Below, piece after piece: positions 1 to 5,537 of a DNA stretch of 5,537 nt. Both the position numbers and the translations under genes were made by a program. The stretch's first letter is position 1. Each line of letters opens with the position of its first letter. Source of the DNA: an uncultured Odoribacter sp. (lineage in GTDB: Bacteria; Bacteroidota; Bacteroidia; Bacteroidales; Marinifilaceae); assembly GCA_947039985.1 (NCBI GenBank), contig CAMRAP010000125.1, positions 1-5,537 of the forward strand. The letters run 5' to 3'. The notes under the pieces were generated by a model. That model made no database searches, was not told the DNA's origin, and worked only from the letters and a program-made list of their open reading frames with translations.

Positions 1-3
1 TTT

Positions 4-11
4 TACATTTG
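4..11 (+). promoter_or_regulatory. Candidate Bacteroidota -7 promoter element
   Basis: The octamer TACATTTG matches the Bacteroidetes primary sigma factor -7 consensus TAnnTTTG exactly. Transcription would begin about 7 nt downstream, leaving a leader of roughly 20 nt before the ATG at 38. The matching -33 TTG-type element would lie left of the window, so it cannot be checked. A single short match in AT-rich DNA can occur by chance; its correct spacing from the first gene is the main support. Confidence 0.42.
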
Positions 12-37
12 TGCTTCAAACTTTAAACATTAAAATT

Positions 38-289
38 ATGTTACCTAAATTTCTTATTGCAGATAATTCTCAAGAGGCTATCGATTTAATCTATGTTGTA
101 CACACCCAACAACCTCGTTGCATTATAGAGTGTGATCTTGATGGCTTTAATAGCAATCAACAAATCCACTGGATTGATGCTAAGCCAGTAGCAGTAGAAG
201 AGATCGCAACACTGATGGAAGAGGCAGAAGATTTCTACGAAGCTGAACTAGAAAACCAAGAGCGTTTATACGAAGAGGAAGAGGATTAA
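38..289 (+). CDS. Small acidic hypothetical protein (83 aa)
   Basis: I do not recognise a named family, although the opening MLPKFLIADNSQE and the CIIECDLD segment resemble short hypothetical proteins I associate with Bacteroidales. Residues 1-50 look like a compact, partly beta-rich domain (hydrophobic runs at 4-8, 17-21 and 28-31, then IHWIDAKP at 43-50). From residue 54 the chain is probably one amphipathic helix: 15 of the last 30 residues are Asp or Glu and only one is basic, ending in EEEED. There is no signal peptide or membrane segment, so it should be cytoplasmic. An in-frame GTG at 11 would add nine residues, but it overlaps the candidate -7 box, so the ATG at 38 is preferred. The stop lies 13 nt before the DUF4301 gene, which suggests one transcript. 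The acidic tail could mediate protein binding; that is inference. Confidence 0.8.
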   Translation: MLPKFLIADNSQEAIDLIYVVHTQQPRCIIECDLDGFNSNQQIHWIDAKPVAVEEIATLMEEAEDFYEAELENQERLYEEEED

Positions 290-302
290 ACAAAAAGAAC
301 GC

Positions 303-1859
303 ATGAAATATACTGAAAAAGATCTTGAGTCTTTCAAGCACAGAAATATCAATACAACTGTCGTTGACAGCCAATTGGCTCATTTTAATACAGGTTTTGA
401 TTATATCCATTTAACAGAGCCGGCAAATATAGAAAATGGGATCATTCTGATTCCTGAAACGGAAGAAGAGCATCTACTTGCAAACTATGAGCAAGCCTGC
501 CAGAACTCTTCACTGATGAAGATGGTTCCAGCATCTGGCTCTGCCTCTAGAATGTTTAAAGATCTATTCACCTTTATGGATAGCTACAAGGGATCTGTCG
601 AAGAGTTCTTACAATTCGTACAACAGAAAGAGTCAGGCAGTATGTTCGACTTTTTTGAGCATATGGACGAACTGCCTTTCTACACTCGCTTGTCTGCTGC
701 CGTATGGAACAACGGAAAAGAGCTTGATAAAATGCTTGCAAAGCAGGAGTTTTCCGAAGTACTCAAATTTATCTTAGGTAAAAAGGGACTGAACTACGGA
801 GATGTTCCTAAAGGATTGGTAGACTTTCATATTTATCGTGATTTTACACGTACTGCTTTTGATGAACATATTGTTGAAGGAGCTATGTACTGTAATACTG
901 GAGGAACTGTCAAATTGCATTTTACGATCTCTGAAGAATATACCACTTTATTCAAGGCTCGCTTGAAAAAAGTAGCGAAGGTGTTCGAACAGATGTTCAA
1001 AGTAAAATACGAGGTGAGCTTTTCTATCCAAAAACCATCGACGGATACTGTAAGTATTGATCATCGTAATGAAATTTTACGCGATGAAAAAGGTGAAATT
1101 GTATTTCGTCCAGGAGGGCATGGCGCACTGATTTATAATCTAAATGAACTTGATGCTGATATTATCTTTATTAAAAATATTGATAATGTTATTCCTGATC
1201 GCTCTAAAGACGATACGATTAAATATAAAAAATTATTAGCAGGGACTTTGGTGGACATCCAACAACAGGTATTTGACTACCTAAACCTATTGGATGCAAA
1301 ACCTACAACGGAACAACTAGCTGAAATTAGCTCGTTTTTAAATCGCATTGGCTATAAAGAGAAAGAGAGCATATCTTTCAATACGCCAGCAGAACAGATC
1401 GAACATTTACGCTCTATATTGGATCGTCCTATTCGAGTATGCGGTATGGTTAAAAATGAAGGAGAACCAGGCGGTGGTCCATTTTGGGTGAAAACAAAAA
1501 ATGGCAGCTCACGGTTGATGATTATAGAATCTGCTCAGGTAAACTTGGAAAATGAAGCACAAAAAAATATTTTTGAATCTTCAAGCCATTTTAATCCTGT
1601 CGACTTAGTCTGTGGAGTGAAAAATTATAAAGGGGAAGCTTTTGATTTAGAAAAATTCATTGATACAGATCAAGGCTTTATTACAAGCAAATCATACAAA
1701 GGCAATGCAATCAAAGTACAAGAATTACCTGGGCTTTGGAACGGAGCCATGGCAAATTGGATTACTCTCTTTGTCGAAGTACCTTTAACGACTTTCACGC
1801 CAGTGAAAACTGTTTTTGATTTATTTAGAATTGAACATAGAAATGTATTGAAAAAATAA
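303..1859 (+). CDS. DUF4301 family protein, nucleotidyltransferase-like
   Basis: This 518-residue protein is recognised as DUF4301 (Pfam PF14134), a family found mainly in Bacteroidota with members of about this length; the gene appears complete. Its function is not established. There is no signal peptide or membrane segment, so it should be cytoplasmic. Conserved-looking blocks are VPASGSASRMFK (75-86), MYCNTGGTVKLHFTIS (195-210), SIQKPSTDT (241-249), FRPGGHGALIYNLN (268-281), FIKNIDNVIPDR (289-300), VCGMVKNEGEPGGGPFWV (379-396) and PGLWNGAMANW (476-486). The first resembles the Gly-rich phosphate loop of sugar nucleotidyltransferases. The PGGHG block followed by NIDN resembles the PxGxGD and NxDN motifs of UDP-glucose and UDP-GlcNAc pyrophosphorylases, where the Asp helps bind metal. 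I infer a GT-A-like nucleotidyltransferase fold; substrate unknown. The ATG at 303 has an A-rich leader and lies 13 nt after the small acidic gene. The stop codon is inside the terminator stem. Confidence 0.9.
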   Translation: MKYTEKDLESFKHRNINTTVVDSQLAHFNTGFDYIHLTEPANIENGIILIPETEEEHLLANYEQACQNSSLMKMVPASGSASRMFKDLFTFMDSYKGSVEEFLQFVQQKESGSMFDFFEHMDELPFYTRLSAAVWNNGKELDKMLAKQEFSEVLKFILGKKGLNYGDVPKGLVDFHIYRDFTRTAFDEHIVEGAMYCNTGGTVKLHFTISEEYTTLFKARLKKVAKVFEQMFKVKYEVSFSIQKPSTDTVSIDHRNEILRDEKGEIVFRPGGHGALIYNLNELDADIIFIKNIDNVIPDRSKDDTIKYKKLLAGTLVDIQQQVFDYLNLLDAKPTTEQLAEISSFLNRIGYKEKESISFNTPAEQIEHLRSILDRPIRVCGMVKNEGEPGGGPFWVKTKNGSSRLMIIESAQVNLENEAQKNIFESSSHFNPVDLVCGVKNYKGEAFDLEKFIDTDQGFITSKSYKGNAIKVQELPGLWNGAMANWITLFVEVPLTTFTPVKTVFDLFRIEHRNVLKK

Positions 1860-1880
1860 CCCATCTGGGTTATTTTTTTT
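1851..1880 (+). terminator. Strong intrinsic terminator overlapping the DUF4301 stop
   Basis: The arms AAAAAATAACCC (1851-1862) and GGGTTATTTTTT (1867-1878) are perfect reverse complements, giving a 12-bp stem with the tetraloop ATCT and a run of eight T at 1873-1880. The left arm carries the last two Lys codons and the TAA stop of the DUF4301 gene. Because the stem is flanked by A's on the left and T's on the right it could work in both directions, though no minus-strand gene approaches it. The DUF368 gene starts only 19 nt downstream. Confidence 0.88.
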
Positions 1881-1899
1881 GATACGATATTATTGTATT

Positions 1900-2835
1900 A
1901 TGGAAAAAAAACGCAATCCCTTTTTGTTGATGTTACGAGGCTGTGCCATGGGAGCAGCTGATGTTGTTCCTGGCGTATCGGGAGGAACTATCGCTTTTAT
2001 TACTGGAATATATGAAGAACTACTCCTCTCTATTAAAAGTATTGACATTGAGGCATTAAAAATGCTTTTTGGCCTACGATTTAAAGAGCTATGGGTGAAA
2101 ATTAATGGTAGATTTCTGCTGTCTATTGGAGCTGGTATTGCGATTTCAATCCTCTCACTTGCCCGACTCATGACATGGCTACTGAATGAATATTCAATCT
2201 CTACTTGGTCATTTTTCTTTGGCTTAATCATTGCCTCTTCTATATTGGTTGCCAAAGAGATCAAAAAATGGGACTTCTTTACGATATTTGCACTGATTGC
2301 AGGAGCTTGTATCGCCTATACCATTACGGTTATGACTCCAGCAGAAACTACGAATAGCTGGTGGTTTATCATGCTTTCGGGCGCAATCGCCATTTGCGCC
2401 ATGATCCTTCCTGGCATATCAGGCTCGTTTATCCTTTTACTGATGGGAAAATACAGCTATATCATGGGGGCTATTAGCAGCGATTTTAACATCAGTGTGA
2501 TCGCTCTATTTTGTATAGGAGCAGCCATTGGAATTATCAGCTTCTCACACATATTGACTTGGCTATTGAAAAATTACCACACAATGACCATCTCTTTACT
2601 GACTGGTTTTATGATTGGTTCATTAAATAAAGTATGGCCTTGGAAACAAACGATCGAAACTTATATTGATCGACACGGTGTAGAAAAAGTACTTACAGAG
2701 AGTAATATCTCCCCACAGCAGTTTGCCGAAATAAATCAAAGCGATCCCTTATTGTGGCAAGCTATATTCATGTGTATTGTGGGACTATTGCTGATCTCTG
2801 GCATTGAAATAGTCGCAAAAAAAATGACAAAGTAA
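1900..2835 (+). CDS. DUF368 membrane protein, probable undecaprenyl-phosphate translocase
   Basis: This 311-residue polytopic inner-membrane protein belongs to the DUF368 family (Pfam PF04018). Members, named PopT in Staphylococcus aureus and Vca0040 in Vibrio cholerae, have been reported to return undecaprenyl phosphate, the carrier for peptidoglycan and surface glycans, across the cytoplasmic membrane. The hallmark appears twice: GAADVVPGVSGGTIAF (18-33) and CAMILPGISGSFILL (166-180), consistent with two pseudo-symmetric halves. Hydrophobic segments lie at about 72-94, 102-118, 126-146, 155-182, 197-222, 228-243 and 287-304. A polar segment, 247-283, separates the last two. The ATG at 1900 is preferred over an in-frame TTG at 1879, which lies in the T-run of the upstream terminator. 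There is no Shine-Dalgarno sequence. aroE follows 18 nt after the stop, so the two are probably cotranscribed. Family assignment is firm; transport function is inferred from homologues. Confidence 0.93.
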   Translation: MEKKRNPFLLMLRGCAMGAADVVPGVSGGTIAFITGIYEELLLSIKSIDIEALKMLFGLRFKELWVKINGRFLLSIGAGIAISILSLARLMTWLLNEYSISTWSFFFGLIIASSILVAKEIKKWDFFTIFALIAGACIAYTITVMTPAETTNSWWFIMLSGAIAICAMILPGISGSFILLLMGKYSYIMGAISSDFNISVIALFCIGAAIGIISFSHILTWLLKNYHTMTISLLTGFMIGSLNKVWPWKQTIETYIDRHGVEKVLTESNISPQQFAEINQSDPLLWQAIFMCIVGLLLISGIEIVAKKMTK

Positions 2836-2853
2836 TTAAAGACATTACAAATA

Positions 2854-3600
2854 ATGAAAACTTACGGTATAATTGGATATCCTTTAGCACACTCATGCTC
2901 TCCAAGCTATTTCAATGACTGGTTTAAACAAGAGGGCATTGATGCTGAGTTTCTACCTTTTGAAATAGAAAACATCCAACAACTGGAGACTATTTTGGAA
3001 GAGTATCCCCACTTAAGTGGATTCAATGTAACCATTCCACACAAACAAAATATACTCCCCTATTTGCATGAAATTAGTGAGGAAGCCCAAAAAATTGGCG
3101 CTGTAAACTGTGTGAAAATAAGTCGACAAAACGGAAAACTGTGGCTCAGTGGGTATAATACCGATATGTTTGGATTTAGACATTCACTACTTGAATTTAT
3201 ACCTCACAATATGCCAAAAAAGGCTTTGATCTTAGGGAATGGAGGGGCAGCAAAAGCGGTTCACTATGCCTTAAAATCTTTAGGAATGGAAGTTCTCACG
3301 GTTTCTCGCCACCCACAAAAACAAGACGAGATTACTTATGCTGAGGTCAGAAAAATCATTGCTGAATTTCGATTAATTGTAAACACTACTCCCTTAGGCA
3401 CTTGGCCACATACAGAGGATTGCCCAGATATACCCTATGAGTTATTAAGTGCAGAACACTACCTATATGATTTGGTCTATAATCCTGAAGTCACCCAGTT
3501 TATGGAACAAGGGCGTACGGCTGGAGCTTCCACTTGCAATGGTCATGCCATGTGGCTAGGACAAGCTAAAAAGAATTGGAAAATATGGGAGATTTCTTAA
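2854..3600 (+). CDS. aroE: Shikimate dehydrogenase
   Basis: AroE reduces 3-dehydroshikimate to shikimate with NADPH in the cytoplasm, the fourth step of chorismate synthesis. The 248-residue product is complete, but shorter than the roughly 270 residues of E. coli AroE, as I expect for Bacteroidota. The substrate domain has GYPLAHSCSP (8-17, substrate-binding Ser14 and Ser16), NVTIPHK (58-64, catalytic Lys64), GAVNCV (82-87) and YNTDMFGF (101-108, catalytic Asp104). The cofactor domain has the Rossmann loop LGNGGAAKAV (127-136), then SRHP (151-154) where NADP-dependent enzymes usually carry an NRT-type phosphate clamp, so Arg152 may do that job. NTTPLGTWP (177-185), YDLVYNPEVTQFM (205-217) and NGHAMWLGQA (229-238) complete the family pattern. 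The ATG at 2854 places GIIGYP at the usual distance from the N-terminus. All catalytic residues are present, so it should be active. Confidence 0.96.
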   Translation: MKTYGIIGYPLAHSCSPSYFNDWFKQEGIDAEFLPFEIENIQQLETILEEYPHLSGFNVTIPHKQNILPYLHEISEEAQKIGAVNCVKISRQNGKLWLSGYNTDMFGFRHSLLEFIPHNMPKKALILGNGGAAKAVHYALKSLGMEVLTVSRHPQKQDEITYAEVRKIIAEFRLIVNTTPLGTWPHTEDCPDIPYELLSAEHYLYDLVYNPEVTQFMEQGRTAGASTCNGHAMWLGQAKKNWKIWEIS

Positions 3601-3661
3601 TTTTTAATTATCTTTACCCCTTAAAGCATATTGCTGTATTCTAGTAATTGCATGATATCTA

Positions 3662-3698
3662 AGTTGTTGAGAGTTATTTGTTTCAACAACTCAAATAA
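3662..3698 (+). repeat. Inverted repeat with a competing alternative pairing
   Basis: AGTTGTTGA (3662-3670) is the exact reverse complement of TCAACAACT (3683-3691), a 9-bp stem that can gain a G-T and an A-T pair inward. In addition TTATTTG (3674-3680), inside the loop, is complementary to CAAATAA (3692-3698), directly after the right arm. The two pairings interlock, but no nucleotides are left between the two right-hand arms. Alternative folds are therefore more likely than a full pseudoknot. No T-run follows, so this is not a standard terminator. It could stabilise the aroE mRNA end, or be a regulator site. Confidence 0.5.
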
Positions 3699-3731
3699 AT
3701 GTAACTTCCATAAAATACAACACTCATAAAC

Positions 3732-3753
3732 ACAAATTCGGCATAGAATTTGT
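3732..3753 (+). repeat. 8-bp inverted repeat upstream of etfB
   Basis: ACAAATTC (3732-3739) and GAATTTGT (3746-3753) are perfect reverse complements separated by GGCATA. The stem is AT-rich and has no T-run after it, so it is unlikely to be a terminator. The symmetric half-sites with a 6-nt spacer could equally be a binding site for a dimeric regulator of the etf operon. Its position 135 nt before etfB fits either role; AT-rich DNA also produces such repeats by chance. Confidence 0.4.
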
Positions 3754-3887
3754 TCCAATGAGAATTATGCTGATGAGCGATAAAAAATAAATTAAAAACG
3801 AATGCAATCCACATGAATAGCAGTCACTCAAGAGGATGATTATAATTGTGGTTACATGCGACAACTAAAAAAACAAATTATAACCGT

Positions 3888-4760
3888 ATGAAAGGACTAA
3901 AAATTATTGTTCTTGCAAAACAGGTTCCCGACACTAGAAACGTAGGGAAAGATGCAATGAAAGCAGACGGAACAGTGAATAGAGCAGCTCTACCTGCCAT
4001 TTTTAACCCTGAAGATTTGAATGCTTTAGAACAAGCATTAAGATTAAAAGATAAAATAGAGGGGACTACCGTACACATTTTAACCATGGGTCCAGGTCGT
4101 GCAGCTGAAATTATCCGTGAAGCGATGTTTCGTGGAGCTGACGGTGGCTACCTGCTATCTGATCGCGCTTTTGCAGGATCGGATACATTGGCTACTTCTT
4201 ATGCATTAACTTGTGCTCTTCAAAATATTGACCTTGATATGATTATCTCTGGCCGTCAAGCAATTGATGGTGATACGGCACAAGTAGGACCACAGGTTGC
4301 TGAAAAATTAGGCATCCCACAAATAACTTATGCAGAAGATATTCTAGAATGTACAGATAAGACAATCACTGTAAAACGCCGTTTAGAAAGAGGTGTTGAA
4401 GTAGTTGAATGTCCTATACCATGTGTTGTAACTGTAAATAGTTCAGCAGCCAATTGTCGCCCTCGCAATGCACGTAATGTGATGAAATACAAGTATGCTA
4501 AAGCTACTCAGGAAATGCAAGAGGCAGATGAAGATTATATCAATTTGCTAAATAATCGCCCTTATCTGAAAATTACGGAATGGAGCGTAAATGACATCAA
4601 ATGTGATGTGAATGAACTCGGATTAACCGGTTCGCCAACGAAGGTGAAGGCTATTGAAAACGTAGTATTCCAAGCAAAAGAAACTAAAGTTCTTGAGCCT
4701 AGCGATCTAGCCATTGATGAAATGATGAAAGAGTTGATTGTAAATCACACCATCGGTTAA
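3888..4760 (+). CDS. etfB: Electron transfer flavoprotein beta subunit
   Basis: EtfB pairs with EtfA to form a soluble flavoprotein that exchanges electrons with acyl-CoA dehydrogenases. The 290-residue product is complete. Key blocks are KQVPDT (11-16), DGTVNRAALPAIFNPEDLNA (28-47), TMGPGRAAEIIREAMFRGAD (66-85), DRAFAGSDTLATSYAL (92-107), SGRQAIDGDTAQVGP (121-135) and GLTGSPTKV (245-253). The NPEDLNALE and DGDTAQVGP forms match the clostridial-type EtfB that binds a second FAD and NADH. AMP-binding mitochondrial-type proteins have NPFCEIAVEE and DDDCNQTGQ there. Electron bifurcation is thus plausible but not shown. The ATG at 3888 is chosen because homologues I recall begin just before IVVLAKQVPDT; the TTG at 3846 would add 14 unconserved residues. 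There is no Shine-Dalgarno sequence. etfA follows after 73 nt. Confidence 0.95.
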   Translation: MKGLKIIVLAKQVPDTRNVGKDAMKADGTVNRAALPAIFNPEDLNALEQALRLKDKIEGTTVHILTMGPGRAAEIIREAMFRGADGGYLLSDRAFAGSDTLATSYALTCALQNIDLDMIISGRQAIDGDTAQVGPQVAEKLGIPQITYAEDILECTDKTITVKRRLERGVEVVECPIPCVVTVNSSAANCRPRNARNVMKYKYAKATQEMQEADEDYINLLNNRPYLKITEWSVNDIKCDVNELGLTGSPTKVKAIENVVFQAKETKVLEPSDLAIDEMMKELIVNHTIG

Positions 4761-4833
4761 TTTAATTTGTGAAGTTTAGCTTATATCGATATTTAGCCGA
4801 GATCAGCTTAGACTTAAAAACCTAAAATTTAAA
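4761..4833. other. etfB-etfA spacer with palindrome
   Basis: These 73 nt hold the palindrome ATATCGATAT (4783-4792) flanked by direct repeats TTTAGC (4775-4780 and 4792-4797), and AGCTTA also occurs twice (4778-4783 and 4805-4810). There is no terminator, and no exact TAnnTTTG box, so etfB and etfA are most likely on one transcript. The last 20 nt are A-rich, typical of a Bacteroidota translation start. No function can be assigned to the repeats. Confidence 0.35.
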
Positions 4834-5537
4834 ATGAATATGAATAGCGTATTTGTATATTGCGAAATAGAAGAGGGAGTTGTTGCAGACGTCAGTCTTG
4901 AACTACTTACCAAAGGGCGTACCCTAGCCACTGAATTGGGTGTAAAGCTTGAAGCAATTGTATTGGGTAGCAACTTAAAAGGAGTTGAATCACAAGTTTT
5001 ACCATTTGGAGTTGACACACTTTGGCTTGGAGATGACAAGCGTTTATATCCTTACACCACTCTTCCACATACATCTATATTGGTGAATTTATTCAAACAA
5101 GAGCAACCTCAGATCGCCTTTATGGGAGCTTCTAGTATTGGTCGTGACTTGGGGCCTCGTGTTTCATCGGCTTTACATAGTGGCTTGACTGCTGACTGTA
5201 CGAGTTTGGTGATTGGCGATTTTGAAGATAAGAAAAACAATAAAGTATATAACAACTTATTGTATCAAATACGTCCTGCATTTGGAGGTAATATTGTTGC
5301 AACGATTGTAAATCCTGATTGTCGCCCTCAAATGGCAACGGTGCGTGAGGGAGTGATGAAAAAAGAGATCGTAGATGTAAACTACAAAGGCGAGATCAAA
5401 AAAATAGACGTAAGCAAAATGACCTCTGCAGAAGATTTTGTTGTGCATGTGATTGAACGTCATATGGAAAAATCGAAGGTGAACTTAAAAGCTGCACCTA
5501 TCGTTGTTGCTGGAGGTTACGGCGTAGGAAGCAAGGA
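4834..5537 (+). CDS. etfA: Electron transfer flavoprotein alpha subunit (partial, 3' end outside window)
   Basis: The reading frame stays open from 4834 to the window end, giving 234 residues of an expected 335-340; it is cut by the edge, not broken. EtfA is the partner of EtfB and holds the FAD that passes electrons to or from the acyl-CoA dehydrogenase. The N-terminal domain shows VFVYCEIE (6-13), ELLTKGRTLA (23-32), FMGASSIGRDLGPRVSSAL (96-114), GLTADCTSL (117-125), RPAFGGNIVATI (147-158) and RPQMATVREGVM (164-175). These are typical of the FixB/EtfA family. The segment APIVVAGGYGVGSK (221-234) opens the C-terminal FAD domain; many EtfA proteins have Arg where this one has Tyr229. A second in-frame ATG at 4840 (giving MNSVFVYC) is an equally good start and agrees better with homologues I recall. 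Cotranscription with etfB is likely. Confidence 0.95.
   Translation, partial: MNMNSVFVYCEIEEGVVADVSLELLTKGRTLATELGVKLEAIVLGSNLKGVESQVLPFGVDTLWLGDDKRLYPYTTLPHTSILVNLFKQEQPQIAFMGASSIGRDLGPRVSSALHSGLTADCTSLVIGDFEDKKNNKVYNNLLYQIRPAFGGNIVATIVNPDCRPQMATVREGVMKKEIVDVNYKGEIKKIDVSKMTSAEDFVVHVIERHMEKSKVNLKAAPIVVAGGYGVGSK

Larger units (their letters stand above)
3601..3887. other. Intergenic region between aroE and etfB
   Basis: This 287-nt AT-rich stretch has no convincing gene on either strand. No GC-stemmed, T-tailed terminator is visible just after aroE; the closest is a 5-bp stem, CTTTA/TAAAG, near 3612-3626. Two inverted repeats are listed separately. A weak -7-like octamer TATAATTG (3841-3848, one mismatch to TAnnTTTG) lies 39 nt before the etfB start, but no TTG-type -33 element is seen at the right distance. 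The region probably carries the 3' end of the aroE transcript and the promoter and leader of etfBA. Confidence 0.6.

Noticed and set aside
1890..2264. 124-codon open frame on the minus strand inside DUF368
   Set aside because: It lies wholly antisense to a well-supported membrane protein gene, and its translation shows no domain or motif.
3662..3698. Classical H-type pseudoknot
   Set aside because: With both stems full length, no nucleotides remain to cross the 9-bp first stem, which is sterically unlikely; alternative hairpins fit better.
3652..3729. 25-codon ATG-initiated reading frame in the aroE-etfB gap
   Set aside because: It runs through the inverted repeat, has no recognisable protein features or upstream context, and short open frames are expected by chance in AT-rich DNA.
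3744..3752. TAGAATTTG as a -7 promoter box for etfB
   Set aside because: Spacing between TA and TTTG is three rather than two, no TTG-type -33 element lies upstream, and the site is part of the 8-bp inverted repeat.
4803..5463. Minus-strand open frames across etfA
   Set aside because: They are antisense shadows of the etfA coding frame, which has strong family motifs throughout.
1..5537. An undescribed defence, mobile or CRISPR-type system
   Set aside because: There are no direct-repeat arrays, transposase or integrase genes, toxin-antitoxin pairs or compositional breaks; gene content is core metabolism and envelope maintenance plus two proteins of unestablished function (the DUF4301 protein and the small acidic protein).

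Overview
This AT-rich window looks like chromosome from a member of the Bacteroidota, most likely Bacteroidales. Three things point there. No gene has a Shine-Dalgarno sequence; all start behind A/T-rich leaders. A TAnnTTTG-type -7 promoter element sits at the left edge. The proteins closely resemble Bacteroidales versions as I remember them (a DUF4301 protein, a short AroE, and EtfB/EtfA of the Bacteroides type). I cannot name the genus. All genes are on the + strand, and I see no mobile element, tRNA, rRNA or CRISPR array.

Left unit (4-1880): a candidate -7 box, then an unrecognised 83-residue protein with a very acidic C-terminus. After 13 nt comes a 518-residue DUF4301 protein, and a strong intrinsic terminator overlaps its stop codon. 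The DUF4301 protein carries motifs that look like those of UDP-sugar pyrophosphorylases.

Middle unit (1900-3600): a DUF368 membrane protein, a family now linked to recycling of undecaprenyl phosphate (the lipid carrier of cell-envelope synthesis), begins only 19 nt after the terminator. It is followed 18 nt later by aroE, shikimate dehydrogenase of the aromatic amino acid pathway. No promoter is obvious between the terminator and DUF368, so this pair may depend partly on read-through.

Intergenic region (3601-3887): a 287-nt non-coding stretch with two inverted repeats, the first having a competing alternative pairing. It separates aroE from the electron-transfer-flavoprotein genes and probably holds the etf promoter.

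Right unit (3888-end): etfB and the first 234 codons of etfA, which runs off the window. EtfB has the sequence motifs of the FAD-binding, bifurcation-type ETFs of anaerobes rather than of the AMP-binding mitochondrial type. The pair would carry electrons to or from an acyl-CoA dehydrogenase, probably encoded just beyond the window.

Most of the window is ordinary core-genome content. The items most worth following up are the function of the DUF4301 protein and its small acidic partner, the terminator placed between two closely spaced genes, and the structured leader before etfB.
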